DNA from: Streptomyces cynarae
GTDB lineage: Bacteria > Actinomycetota > Actinomycetes > Streptomycetales > Streptomycetaceae
Reading direction: 5' to 3'
Length of the DNA stretch: 64,000 nt
Assembly: GCF_025642135.1 (NCBI RefSeq)
Contig: NZ_CP106793.1
Coordinates: 2,773,001-2,837,000 of the forward strand
Part shown: positions 10,055 through 17,826 of the stretch, piece by piece
How positions within the stretch are numbered: the stretch's first letter is position 1
Layout of the letters: each line of letters begins with the position of its first letter
Notes under the pieces: generated by a model
Databases searched by the model: none
Seen by the model: the letters and a program-made list of their open reading frames with translations, nothing else
Told to the model about the DNA's origin: nothing
Translations under genes and position numbers: made by a program

Positions 10055-11020
10055 GTGAACGGACCGAACGGACGGGCCTGTCCGGAGTGCGCGGCACCGC
10101 GACGAGGGGACGGCACACCGTCGTGCGGATGCACCCGGCGGGCGGCCGAGGCACTCCAGGAGGCGCGCACGGCGGAGGCGGCAGCGGCGGAGGACTTCGA
10201 TCCGCTGCGCATCAGGCCGTATGTGGAGCTGGGGGACGAGACGGTACGGCTGGGCGCGGTACCGGACGAGCCGGACGCGACGGTGCGGCTGGGCGCCGTA
10301 CCGGACGAGCCGGACGCGACGGTGCGGTCGGCTGCCGTACCGGACGTGACGACGGCTCTGCCGGCCGTGCCCGACGTGGAGGACCGGGCGGCCGCCGTGC
10401 CCGCGGACGCCGAGCCGCGGCCCCGGCGCCTGCGGCGCACCGTCCTGCTGGCCACCGGGGGTGCGATGGTCGCGGTCGTGGCGGCGGCGGGTTACGCGAG
10501 CGGGCTGTTCTCCTACGACCCTCCGAAGCGGGACGGTGCGTTGCCGCAGGAGATACGGGCGAGCGTGCCGGAGGCGTCGTCGCCGGCCGGTACGTCGGTG
10601 CCGGCCGCAACGGTGTCCGCGGCGGCGCCCCGGCCGAGCAGGAAGCCGTCGCCGAGTACGAGCCCGTCTCCGTCGCCGTCACCGTCGAGCCCGTCCCCCA
10701 CGCCGTCCACGTCGCCGACCCCTAGCGGCACACCGACGACCGCACCGCCCACCACAACGGCGTCCCCGGGCACGCACGCCCAGCCCCGGCACAGCGCCTC
10801 CGCCCTGCGCACCGGCGACGAGGGCCCGGAGGTCAGGGAACTGCAGCTTCGCCTGCGTCAACTGGGCCTGTACCTGGGCCCCGCGAACGGCACCTACGAC
10901 GCCCAGGTGGAGAGCGCGGTCCGCAACTACCAGACCAGCCGGGGCATCACACAGGACGAGCCGGGGGTGTACGGCGCGGCAACGAGAGCAAGGCTGGAAT
11001 CGGAGACGACGCGGCCGTAG
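10055..11020 (+). CDS. membrane-anchored peptidoglycan-binding protein with Cys cluster and DxTVRL repeats
   Basis: A 321-residue protein. In order: a Cys cluster (C9, C12, C24, C26) like a small zinc ribbon; a cytosolic stretch with repeats DETVRLGAVPDEP, DATVRLGAVPDEP and DATVRSAAVPD; one membrane helix (VLLATGGAMVAVVAAAGY); a Ser/Thr/Pro-rich wall-spanning linker; and a C-terminal peptidoglycan-binding domain (GDEGPEVRELQLRLRQLG ... YDAQVESAVRNYQ). Topology is N-in, C-out. GTG 10055 follows GGGGAGG by about 10 bases. The threonine repeats could be kinase targets, so the protein may carry signals between cytosol and wall; that is inference. Confidence 0.82.
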   Translation: MNGPNGRACPECAAPRRGDGTPSCGCTRRAAEALQEARTAEAAAAEDFDPLRIRPYVELGDETVRLGAVPDEPDATVRLGAVPDEPDATVRSAAVPDVTTALPAVPDVEDRAAAVPADAEPRPRRLRRTVLLATGGAMVAVVAAAGYASGLFSYDPPKRDGALPQEIRASVPEASSPAGTSVPAATVSAAAPRPSRKPSPSTSPSPSPSPSSPSPTPSTSPTPSGTPTTAPPTTTASPGTHAQPRHSASALRTGDEGPEVRELQLRLRQLGLYLGPANGTYDAQVESAVRNYQTSRGITQDEPGVYGAATRARLESETTRP

Positions 11021-11081
11021 TCCACGGCTTCCGCCGCGAGGCCGGGCCCCGTCGTCGGAACTGCGGCGCGCGAGCGGACCG

Positions 11082-11741
11082 TCAGGCGAGGTGGAGCCGT
11101 ATCGTGCCGTCCCCGGCGGTGTCCACCCGCACCCCGGTCAGGTCCGGCACCAGCGCGTCCGGTCCGTGCAGCCCCGCGCGGGGGCCGACCCCCACCACCC
11201 GCATCCCCGCGGCGCGTCCCGCCGCGATGCCCGCACCCGAGTCCTCGAAGACCACGCAGTCCTCCGGGGCCACGCCCAGGTCCGCGGCGCCTTTCAGGAA
11301 GCCCTCGGGGTCGGGCTTGCTCACACCGACCGACTCGGCGGTGATCCGTACCGGCGGCAGTTCCAGACCCGCCGCCGCCATCCGCGCGGTCGACAGGGCC
11401 ACGTCGGCCGAGGTCACGAGCGCGTGCGGCAGCCCCCGCAGCGAGTGCAGGAACTCCCGGGCCCCGGGGATCGCCACGACTCCGTCCATGTCCGAGGTCT
11501 CCTCGGCGAGCATGCGGGCGTTGTCCGCCAGGTTCTGCTCGACGGGCCGGTCGGGCAGCAGCAGCGCCATCGAGGCGTGACCCTGCCGGCCGTGCACCAC
11601 CTTCATCACCTCGTCGCCGTCCAGACCTTGCCGGTCGGCCCAGCGGCGCCAGATCCGCTCCACGACGGCGTCGGAGTTGACGAGGGTGCCGTCCATGTCC
11701 AGCAGGAGGGCGCGGGCGGTGAGCACGGTGGTGGCCGTCAT
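11082..11741 (-). CDS. HAD-superfamily hydrolase (beta-phosphoglucomutase/GS-like phosphatase)
   Basis: A 219-residue HAD phosphatase, subfamily IA. Motif I is LLLDMDGTLVNSDAV (nucleophile Asp in DMDGT), motif II ALVTSADVALS, motif III SKPDPEGFLKGAADLG, motif IV VVFEDSGAGIAAGRAAGM. The helical cap between motifs I and II (IWRRWADRQGLDGDEV ...) fits sugar-phosphate phosphatases. ATG 11741 has GGAG 8 bases upstream. Specific substrate is unknown. It lies downstream, on the same strand, of the TMEM165-type transporter gene's stop by about 200 bases and probably has its own promoter. Confidence 0.88.
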   Translation of the reverse strand: MTATTVLTARALLLDMDGTLVNSDAVVERIWRRWADRQGLDGDEVMKVVHGRQGHASMALLLPDRPVEQNLADNARMLAEETSDMDGVVAIPGAREFLHSLRGLPHALVTSADVALSTARMAAAGLELPPVRITAESVGVSKPDPEGFLKGAADLGVAPEDCVVFEDSGAGIAAGRAAGMRVVGVGPRAGLHGPDALVPDLTGVRVDTAGDGTIRLHLA

Positions 11742-11940
11742 CGGCAACTCCAAGACACGGCGGAGGGGCCGCACGTGCGGGCCCCGCGGGGACAAGGCGG
11801 CCCCGCCCGCCGGTCAGGGGAAACGGACGGGAGCCACTTTGTTCCTCCACGGTACAAAACCGTGCGGGATCCCGCCAGCGCTCCCACGAAGACGTCACCA
11901 GCCGTTCGCCGCCCGGCCACCCCCGCCGGGCCCGTCGACG

Positions 11941-12522
11941 TCACCGGGCCACGGCCTCGTACAGGCTCCACGCCCCGAGCGCCAGCATCACCAGCGCCGC
12001 GATCTTCGTGATCAGTCCCAGCGGCACCCGCTTCATCAGCGCCTTGCCGCCCACGATGCCGAGCCCCGCGACCGCCCACAGCCCCAGGACCGCGCCGAGG
12101 CCCACGGACAGCGGGTCGTCGTAGCGGGCCGCGAGGTTCGCCGTCATGATCTGGGTCAGGTCGCCGAACTCCGCGACCAGGATGAGCATGAAGCCCGTTC
12201 CGGCCACCTTCCAGAAGGACTGGTCCTCCGGCTTGCGGATCTCCTCCTCGTCGTCCCCCTTCTTCAGCAGCAGCATCGCCGCGCCGCCCAGGAAGAGCAC
12301 ACCCGTCAGCGCGTGCACGAGCCGCTGCGGCAGCAGGGTCAGCGCGCTGCCCGCCGCGACGGCGAGCACGACGTGCAGCGTGAAGGCGGCGGCGACGCCC
12401 GCGAAGACGTAGGAGGCGCGGTACCGAGTGCCGAGGACGAGTCCGGCGAGGGCCGTCTTGTCCGGCAGTTCGGCCAGGAAGATGACGCCGAAGACGAGCG
12501 CCAGGACGGTGATGCTGATCAA
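11941..12522 (-). CDS. TMEM165/GDT1 (UPF0016) family cation transporter, Mn-riboswitch controlled
   Basis: A 193-residue, six-helix membrane protein with the family's two conserved repeats, seen as FLAELPDKTALAGLV (residues 15-29) and ILVAEFGDLTQIMTANLA (near 114). The ExxD[KR][ST] signatures line the ion path; known members export manganese or exchange Ca2+/Mn2+ for protons. TTG 12522 is preceded by GAGGAA 3-4 bases away. A yybP-ykoY manganese riboswitch lies upstream in the leader, which strongly supports a role in Mn2+ efflux. The acidic loop KKGDDEEEIRKPED is cytosolic. Confidence 0.9.
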   Translation of the reverse strand: MISITVLALVFGVIFLAELPDKTALAGLVLGTRYRASYVFAGVAAAFTLHVVLAVAAGSALTLLPQRLVHALTGVLFLGGAAMLLLKKGDDEEEIRKPEDQSFWKVAGTGFMLILVAEFGDLTQIMTANLAARYDDPLSVGLGAVLGLWAVAGLGIVGGKALMKRVPLGLITKIAALVMLALGAWSLYEAVAR

Positions 12523-12624
12523 GGTTCCTCAATCGGTCGGGGCCGCCCCACCGAGAGTGCTGTGAACGCTTCGACACCTCGGCACGGCAGCACACGGATC
12601 GCCCACTGCCGTACGGCACGGGCG

Positions 12625-12745
12625 TGCACTGCTTGCCGAAGGTCTCGCTGGCCGACCCCTGACCGAGGTCCGCCTCCGGGCGCCGGCTCAGCGGAACTGA
12701 GCAGTGTGTCGACGGTCCGGCGAAGAGCTACTCCCCTTCTGCGCC
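12625..12745 (-). promoter_or_regulatory. yybP-ykoY manganese riboswitch
   Basis: On the minus strand the leader of the TMEM165-type gene contains the hallmark 5' block AAGGGGAGTAGC (12738-12727), a GTCGACACAC segment, a GCCGG/CCGG stem region, and the 3' block AGCGAGACCTTCGGC (from about 12649). These are the conserved ends of the yybP-ykoY aptamer, which binds Mn2+ and usually turns on Mn exporters. A palindromic TGCCGTACGGCA follows within 25 bases and may be part of the expression platform. Boundaries are approximate. Confidence 0.82.
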
Positions 12746-12931
12746 GACCATCGTACGGGACGGGACAACCCACACCAAAGGACGCCGGTCACACCGCCGA
12801 CTCCGCCACACCCCTTGTCGTGTCATGTTCGCGTCATTAGCTTCTTACCAAACACACACCTGGAGGCAACACGCCCCCGCGAGCATTCCCTCGCTCGCAC
12901 CTCAACACCCCCACACGACAAGGAAGTTGGC
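12746..12931. other. divergent promoter region between riboswitch leader and nuclease gene
   Basis: No coding pattern. The stretch near 12815-12845 (TTGTCGTG ... CATTAGC) is the most promoter-like part for the nuclease gene, which has AAGGAA before its ATG; the riboswitch transcript must also start here on the other strand. Confidence 0.4.
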
Positions 12932-13576
12932 ATGTCCAAGGTCTACGCGCGTCGACGCGTCAGCATACTCGCCGCTCTTACCGGCCTCATAGCCTCCGTC
13001 GGCCTGTTCAACGGTCCGACCGCCTCCGCCGCACTCCCCACCCCGGTCAGCGCCGCCACCGCCCGCAGCTACCTCGCCACGCTCACGGTGGCCACCGAGA
13101 ACCGCACCGGCTACAGCCGCGACCTCTTCCCGACCTGGATCACCATCAGCGGCACCTGCAACACACGCGAGTACATCCTCAAGCGCGACGGCTCCAACGT
13201 CGTCACCGACTCCTCCTGCGCCGCCACCAGCGGCAGCTGGTACTCCCCGTACGACGGTGCGACCTGGTACGCCGCCTCCGACGTCGACATCGACCACCTG
13301 GTCCCGCTCGCCGAGGCCTGGGACTCCGGCGCGAGCAAGTGGACGACGTCCCAGCGCCAGGCCTTCGCCAACGACATCACCCGTCCGCAGCTGCTCGCCG
13401 TCACCGACAACGTCAACCAGGCCAAGGGCGACCAGGACCCGGCCACCTGGGTTCCGTCCCGTTCGTCGTACGTCTGCACCTACGTCCGCGCCTGGGTGCA
13501 GGTGAAGTACTACTACGACCTCTCCGTCGACTCCGCCGAGAAGAGCGCGCTGCAGAACTACCTCGCGAGCTGCTGA
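12932..13576 (+). CDS. secreted HNH-family nuclease (DUF1524-like)
   Basis: A 214-residue exported protein. Residues 1-34 form a signal peptide (SILAALTGLIASVGLF, cleavage near TASA-ALP). The mature part carries DVDIDHLVPLAEAWDSGA, the His-Asp/HNH-type metal motif of extracellular DUF1524 nucleases, followed by RPQLLAVTDNVNQAKGDQDP, which supplies the conserved Asn and Asp. Cys residues (GTCN, SSCA, YVCTY, ASC) probably form disulfides outside the cell. ATG 12932 has AAGGAA 6 bases upstream. Likely role: scavenging extracellular DNA. Confidence 0.88.
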   Translation: MSKVYARRRVSILAALTGLIASVGLFNGPTASAALPTPVSAATARSYLATLTVATENRTGYSRDLFPTWITISGTCNTREYILKRDGSNVVTDSSCAATSGSWYSPYDGATWYAASDVDIDHLVPLAEAWDSGASKWTTSQRQAFANDITRPQLLAVTDNVNQAKGDQDPATWVPSRSSYVCTYVRAWVQVKYYYDLSVDSAEKSALQNYLASC

Positions 13577-13891
13577 GCCGCCTCGCGGGTCCCGAGCCCG
13601 GCCGGCCCGCCGACGCGCCCGGGACCGCGGAGCCACCACCCCGCCCCCGGCCGCGCCGCGCGGGCGGCCCGTGGTTCGGCGAACGGTCGGAACTGACGTA
13701 CTGTCAAAAAACCATCTCTCGCCTGCGGTTGGAGTGACGCGATCGCGACAGGATGCGAAACGGATCAGCCATCGACCGGATGTTGAACTTGCAAGTATTG
13801 ATTAGGGCTGCCTAACCTGTGGGCTCACTCGGTTTCCGTCCCCCAGACCGGTCCGTTCGCGGACCGAACCAGACCGAAGGAGCCCCCCCAC
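13577..13891. other. intergenic region upstream of the DoxX gene
   Basis: A 315-base gap. The first ~55 bases contain an imperfect GC-rich hairpin (CGCGGGTCCCG ... CGGGACCGCG) that may terminate the nuclease transcript. The rest is non-coding and ends with an iron-box-like palindrome and AAGGAG before the DoxX start. Confidence 0.4.
13802..13820. promoter_or_regulatory. iron-box-like (DtxR/DmdR) palindrome upstream of doxX-type gene
   Basis: TTAGGGCTGCCTAACCTGT matches the actinobacterial DtxR/DmdR operator consensus (TTAGGTTAGGCTAACCTAA) at most positions, with perfect TTAGG/CCTAA arms around GCTG. It lies 72 bases before the gene. Iron-dependent repression of the DoxX gene is inferred. Confidence 0.45.
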
Positions 13892-14344
13892 ATGACCGCA
13901 CGCCTCAACCGGGCCCAGCCCTACGCCCTCGGACTGTTCCGCATCGTCGTCGGCCTGCTCTTCGCCTGCCACGGCGCCGCCTCGCTGTTCGGCGTCCTCG
14001 GCGGCGTTGCGGGCACCAACGGCGGCACCGTCCCGACCGGGACCTGGCCCTTCTGGTACGCCGCGATGATCCAACTGGTCGCCGGTGCCCTGATCCTGGT
14101 CGGCCTCGGCACCCGGGGTGCCGCGGTCATAGCGTCCGGCTCGATGGCCTACGCGTACTTCGACGTGCACCAGTCCCACGCCCTGTGGCCCATCCAGAAC
14201 GGCGGCGAACTGCCGGTGCTGTTCTGCTGGGCCTTCCTCCTGCTGGTCTTCACCGGCTCGGGGGCGCTCGGCCTGGACCGCCTGTTCGCCTCCCGGTCGG
14301 CGGCCGCCGAGAAGGAGCGGGCTTCGGAGCCCGTCGCGGCCTGA
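13892..14344 (+). CDS. DoxX-family membrane protein
   Basis: A 150-residue, four-helix membrane protein. GLFRIVVGLLFACHGAASLFG at the N-terminus, WPFWYAAMIQLVAGALILVG in the middle and the AYAYFDVHQSHALWPIQNGGE loop are the DoxX signature. Family members have been linked to membrane redox and thiol stress, but the activity here is unknown. ATG 13892 has AAGGAG 8 bases upstream. It is monocistronic, with a terminator hairpin 20 bases after the stop and an iron-box-like palindrome before it. Confidence 0.87.
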   Translation: MTARLNRAQPYALGLFRIVVGLLFACHGAASLFGVLGGVAGTNGGTVPTGTWPFWYAAMIQLVAGALILVGLGTRGAAVIASGSMAYAYFDVHQSHALWPIQNGGELPVLFCWAFLLLVFTGSGALGLDRLFASRSAAAEKERASEPVAA

Positions 14345-14363
14345 TCGAGTTCCGTACGGACGG

Positions 14364-14385
14364 CGGCGCCCGCTTGCGGGCGCCG
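14364..14385 (+). terminator. hairpin terminator after DoxX gene
   Basis: CGGCGCCCGC and GCGGGCGCCG pair around a 2-base loop, 20 bases after the stop. Confidence 0.6.
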
Positions 14386-14608
14386 TCGGCGTGTCCGGCC
14401 TGTCCGGCTCGTCGGCGTGTCCGGCGTGTACCGCGACCGCTTCGGGTGTCGTCCAACGGGTGCGGGCGACTGTCTCACCAGCCCCCTACGCACCGCTAGT
14501 CACACCCGCCGCGTACGCTGTACGGCTGTCGAAGGCCGCCGGCTGCCGCTCCCCCGCCACATCGCGGCACATGGTCGCCGTTGGGGAGTCGTACGGGGAG
14601 TTCCGGTG

Positions 14609-15625
14609 ATGGAGAGCGTGGGGTCGCTGGCCGGTGGCCCCTGGATCTACCCCGTGGTGGCCGTGTCTGTCCTGCTGGACGTCTTCCTGCCGCTGCTGCC
14701 GAGCGGCGTGCTGGTGATCACGGCGGCCACGGCGGCGGCCGCCGGTTCGGCCGTCGCGCGGACACCGGACATCGTCGGGCTCACGTTGTGCGCGGCCACG
14801 GCGTCGGTCCTCGGCGACCTGGTGGCGTACGGCCTGGCCTGGCGCGGCGGTGAGCGTCTGGACCGCGCCATCGCCCGCTCCCGCCGCCTGAGGCACGCAC
14901 AGGAACGCCTCGGTGCGGCACTCGCGCGCGGCGGCGGTGCGCTGGTGATCGTCGCCCGGTTCGCGCCCGCGGGACGCTCACTCGTCTCGCTCGGCGCGGG
15001 CGCCGCCCACCGGCGCGCCCGCGAGTTCCTGCCCTGGTCGGCGCTGGCGGGCATCACCTGGGCCGTCTACAGCGTGGCCCTCGGCTACCTGGGCGCCCAG
15101 TGGCTGGGCGCGAGCTGGCTGGCGACCGGTGTCTCGGTCGCGGCCCTGTTCGCGGCGGCGCGGGCGCGGCCCACCTCATGCGCGGCCCGGCGTCGTCGAA
15201 GTAGCCTGCCGGGGCTGCCCGCCACGTACCTCCAGGCCGGCGAGCAGCTCCGCGGTCGCCTCGGCGACCGCGTCCACCGCGCGCTCGAACGCCTCGCGGT
15301 TGTGGGCGGCCGGGGCGCGGAACCCGGAGACCTTGCGCACGAACTGGAGCGCGGCGGCGCGGATCTCCTCCTCGGTGGCCTCTTCGGGCAGGGCAGGCGG
15401 GCGGAGCGTCTTGATGCTGCGGCACATGACTCCAGTGTGGCCTGCTCGCCCCGCGGGGCGAGGAGGGTTTCCGCTTCCGTCGGCCTCAGACCGCGTGCGT
15501 CTTGGCCAGCAGCTCCAGGACCTCGGCCGTCGTGCCGGACTCGCCCAGGCGCGGAAAGATCCACTCGAGGCTGTTCCGGTGCGCCTCCGGGGAGGCGTCG
15601 GCCATGGCGTCGGTGGCGAGCGTGA
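14609..15625 (+). CDS. DedA/SNARE-associated family membrane protein, probable frameshift near 15155
   Basis: Residues 1-185 are a DedA-type membrane protein: VLLDVFLPLLPSGVLVITAA, ASVLGDLVAYGLAWRGG, and the signature ARFAPAGRSLVSLGAG, ending in GITWAVYSVALGYLGA. ATG 14609 has GGGGAG 8 bases upstream. After about base 15155 the frame runs 470 bases antisense through two conserved minus-strand genes and becomes Arg/Pro-rich, which is not credible protein. With one base added in the GCGGCGGCGCGGG run, the frame would end at TAG 15202-15204 as GAGAAHLMRGPASSK, giving the usual ~198 residues. The end coordinate given is the literal stop. Confidence 0.7.
   Translation: MESVGSLAGGPWIYPVVAVSVLLDVFLPLLPSGVLVITAATAAAAGSAVARTPDIVGLTLCAATASVLGDLVAYGLAWRGGERLDRAIARSRRLRHAQERLGAALARGGGALVIVARFAPAGRSLVSLGAGAAHRRAREFLPWSALAGITWAVYSVALGYLGAQWLGASWLATGVSVAALFAAARARPTSCAARRRRSSLPGLPATYLQAGEQLRGRLGDRVHRALERLAVVGGRGAEPGDLAHELERGGADLLLGGLFGQGRRAERLDAAAHDSSVACSPRGARRVSASVGLRPRASWPAAPGPRPSCRTRPGAERSTRGCSGAPPGRRRPWRRWRA
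15176..15427 (-). CDS. DUF2277 family protein
   Basis: An 83-residue protein starting MCRSIKTLRPP and containing EEIRAAALQFVRKVSGFRAP, the DUF2277 signature. These small proteins are widespread in actinobacteria; the conserved Cys near the N-terminus and the basic helix suggest a nucleic-acid or cofactor role, but none is established. GGAG sits 2 bases before the ATG, close for a Shine-Dalgarno. It converges with the DedA gene; with the probable frameshift in that gene corrected, the two overlap by about 30 bases. Confidence 0.85.
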   Translation of the reverse strand: MCRSIKTLRPPALPEEATEEEIRAAALQFVRKVSGFRAPAAHNREAFERAVDAVAEATAELLAGLEVRGGQPRQATSTTPGRA

Positions 15626-16073
15626 CGTGGTAGCCGTGCTCGTACGCGGCCCTTGCGGTGGACTCCACGCCGATGCTGGTGGCGATGCCGGTCAGCACGA
15701 TCTGGGTGACGCCGCGGCGGCGCAGCTGGACGTCGAGATCGGTGCCGTGGAAGGCGCCCCAGTTGTGCTTGGTGACGTGGATGTCGCCCGGGTGGCCGGC
15801 GAGTTCGTCGACGACGAGGTCCCAGCCCTCTGAGAAGGCGCGGGCGCCGCGCTGCTGGTCGGTGCGTCCGGGGACGGCGTCGGAGCCGTCGGCGGCGAAG
15901 GAGACCCGGACCAGGACCACCGGCAGGTTCCGGGCCCGGAACGCGTCCGCGAGCTCGACGGTGCGGGCGACCACCTCCGAGCCGGTGTGGGGCTGGGTGG
16001 GCATCCCCACGATGCCGTTCTGGAGGTCGATCACGACGAGGGCGGTGCGCGGGTCGAGCGTGGTGAGAGCCAT
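15486..16073 (-). CDS. isochorismatase-family hydrolase lacking the catalytic Cys
   Basis: A 195-residue cysteine-hydrolase-fold protein. The conserved Asp is in ALVVIDLQNGIV, the Lys in VTKHNWGAFHGTDL, and the nucleophile-elbow segment reads TGIATSIGVESTARAAY. The position normally held by the catalytic Cys (ATxxCVESTA) is Gly. Such Gly versions form a recognisable subgroup, so this is probably not a sequencing error, but classical amidase/isochorismatase chemistry would not be expected. AAAGG precedes ATG 16073. A MarR gene 114 bases upstream on the same strand may control it. Confidence 0.87.
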   Translation of the reverse strand: MALTTLDPRTALVVIDLQNGIVGMPTQPHTGSEVVARTVELADAFRARNLPVVLVRVSFAADGSDAVPGRTDQQRGARAFSEGWDLVVDELAGHPGDIHVTKHNWGAFHGTDLDVQLRRRGVTQIVLTGIATSIGVESTARAAYEHGYHVTLATDAMADASPEAHRNSLEWIFPRLGESGTTAEVLELLAKTHAV

Positions 16074-16187
16074 GGTCAGGCCTTTCGCGTGGCGGGGGTG
16101 AATGCGGACAGGGAGCGGTCGAGGGGGGCCACCGGCACGAGCAGGACGGATCCCGCCGCTCCCGCCGTCATGAACGGAGTTACGGCA

Positions 16188-16637
16188 TCACGGCTGGGTC
16201 AGCCGTTCCAGCAGGGAGAGCGCGGCGAGGACGGTCTGCCGCTCCCCCTCGCTGTAGCGGTCCTGCAGGGCGCGGGCGAGCCACTCCTGCCGGGCCTGTC
16301 GGTCGCCCTCGACGCGCTCCCGGCCGGCCTCGGTGAGGGTGACCAACTGGCGGCGGCCGTCGTCGGGGTCGGGGCTGCGCCGGATCAGGCCGTGCTGTTC
16401 GAGGACGGCGAGGGTGGCGGCCATCGACTGCGGCCTCACACCCTCGGCGGACGCCAGGGTGCTCGCGGTGGCGGCACCGCCCTTACCGACCAGGGTGAGC
16501 GCGGACACCTGGGAGGGTGTGAGGTCGTCGTCCCCGGCCACCTCACGTATACGTCGCCGCAGTCGGCTGACGACCACCCGCAGGTCACGCGCCGCACGGG
16601 CGGCGGACTCGGAGACGCCTTCCGGGTTGTGGTCCAT
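16188..16637 (-). CDS. MarR-family transcriptional regulator
   Basis: A 149-residue winged-helix regulator. Helices LTPSQVSALTLVGKGG, TASTLASAEGVRPQSMAATL (recognition helix) and the wing GLIRRSPDPDDGRRQLVTLT are typical MarR; helices at both ends form the dimer domain. ATG 16637 is chosen over GTG 16646 because GTGAGG lies just before it. It reads into the isochorismatase-like gene 114 bases downstream and is divergent from the hypothetical gene at 16815, so both are candidate targets. Ligand is unknown. Confidence 0.88.
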   Translation of the reverse strand: MDHNPEGVSESAARAARDLRVVVSRLRRRIREVAGDDDLTPSQVSALTLVGKGGAATASTLASAEGVRPQSMAATLAVLEQHGLIRRSPDPDDGRRQLVTLTEAGRERVEGDRQARQEWLARALQDRYSEGERQTVLAALSLLERLTQP

Positions 16638-16802
16638 GGGCCTCACGTTAGATCCGCCAGGTAGGACTGTCCAGTTTCAACTGAGCAGGTCTGCCTGAAG
16701 ATTGGAGGGGAGCCACATCCCGGGCCGGCGCGTGATCAACGAGACGGACGTCCGTTCGAGTGAACCGAGGGAAGAGGGTCGCCCCCGAAAATCGAACAGG
16801 CG

Positions 16803-16808
16803 TAGCAT
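16803..16808 (+). promoter_or_regulatory. -10 box of a leaderless transcript
   Basis: TAGCAT lies 6 bases before GTG 16815, the spacing at which transcription starts on or next to the start codon. No Shine-Dalgarno precedes the gene. Confidence 0.5.
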
Positions 16809-16814
16809 TGGCCT

Positions 16815-17165
16815 GTGGCTGCGAGCTATGAGTTTCCGAGTGACCTCCTGGCCGGCCAGGAGGAATTGCATCAGGTCCGGGCAGAGCTCCTGGCCCTGCT
16901 GAAGCGGCTGCCGTGGTCGGTGGAACCGCTGGACGGATTCAGCGACGACACCGGCTGGCGCAAGGTGGAGCGCCCCGCCTCCCCGGGCTGGACCCAGGAC
17001 GAACAGGCGGAGGTGGAAAAGCTTCGCCGACGCGAGCGGGAACTCGCGGTGTTCGTCTCCTGCCACCGCTTCTGGAACGAGGTGGCGGCCGAGGACAGGA
17101 TGGACGCGCGGACGCGCCTGAAGCACGTGCACGAGGACGAGAGGAACGAGCAGAAGGAGAACTGA
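16815..17165 (+). CDS. conserved small cytosolic protein of unknown function
   Basis: A 116-residue soluble protein that I do not assign to a named family. It is largely helical: ELHQVRAELLALLKRLPWSVEPLDGF, a short loop DDTGWRKVERPASPGWTQDE, then a long charged helix EVEKLRRRERELAVFVSCHRFW. No signal or membrane helix. Codon use is typical of the genome. GTG 16815 fits a leaderless start. It is followed at once by a strong terminator, so it is monocistronic, and is divergent from the MarR gene. Confidence 0.75.
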   Translation: MAASYEFPSDLLAGQEELHQVRAELLALLKRLPWSVEPLDGFSDDTGWRKVERPASPGWTQDEQAEVEKLRRRERELAVFVSCHRFWNEVAAEDRMDARTRLKHVHEDERNEQKEN

Positions 17166-17170
17166 AACGC

Positions 17171-17201
17171 GAAGACCCCGGCGGGAGCGGCCGGGGTCTT
17201 C
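17171..17201 (+). terminator. hairpin terminator
   Basis: GAAGACCCCGGC pairs perfectly with GCCGGGGTCTTC and is followed by GGGTTT, directly after the small hypothetical gene. Confidence 0.88.
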
Positions 17202-17319
17202 GGGTTTCACGTGACGGGAGCCGCAGGCGGCGCTGTACGGCCGCCCACCCGTCAACCACCTCAACGGCTCGGTGCGCTGACCGGATCCGACTTCACGGCA
17301 CGCGCGCTCGGCGCCGGTG

Positions 17320-17826
17320 TCACCGATAGTCCTCCGGGTGGCCCTGCATCCAAGCATTGATCTTGTCGCGCGTGCCGGTGAGCAGGCTCTGGTGCTTCTT
17401 GAGGTTCTCGAAGGACCTGTCGTCGCCCAGTCCGGCCCGCAGTTTCGCGATCCACGCGAGGGGTTCCTCGAAGTGTTCAGGCCCCTGACGGTCAGCCTTC
17501 ATCGCCTCGTCGAGACTGCTCAGCTCATCGAGCACGCGCCCCAGGAAGTACTCGCAGTTCCCCGGGGTCGTGCACCCGTCGTTGTAGGTGGCCTGAAGCC
17601 GGGCGAACACGTCACGGACCTTCTCCACACTCGGTGCCGGTTCCACCGTGCTCGGGGCGGACGGCTCCTGGGTCGCGGGGGACGACGACGCCTGCCGGAC
17701 AGCACGGGCGGGCGACTCCTCGCTGGACGTCGCACCTGGGCTGCTGGAGCAGGAGAGCAACAATGACGCCAGGACCACGACGATCGTCGAGCCGCCGAAA
17801 GCCTGCCGCGCGCGCATGCCGATCAT
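17320..17826 (-). CDS. putative lipoprotein of unknown function
   Basis: A 168-residue exported protein. The N-terminal helix STIVVVLASLLLS followed by LLSC gives a clear lipobox, so the mature protein should be lipid-anchored at Cys after ~26 residues. A Ser/Thr/Pro-rich linker (to ~residue 65) precedes a helical domain with two close Cys residues (DGCTTPGNCEYF). I recognise no enzyme motif. ATG 17826 overlaps by ATGA the stop of an upstream reading frame that has no start codon (17823-18029); AAGGAG lies 12 bases upstream inside that frame. Confidence 0.7.
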   Translation of the reverse strand: MIGMRARQAFGGSTIVVVLASLLLSCSSSPGATSSEESPARAVRQASSSPATQEPSAPSTVEPAPSVEKVRDVFARLQATYNDGCTTPGNCEYFLGRVLDELSSLDEAMKADRQGPEHFEEPLAWIAKLRAGLGDDRSFENLKKHQSLLTGTRDKINAWMQGHPEDYR

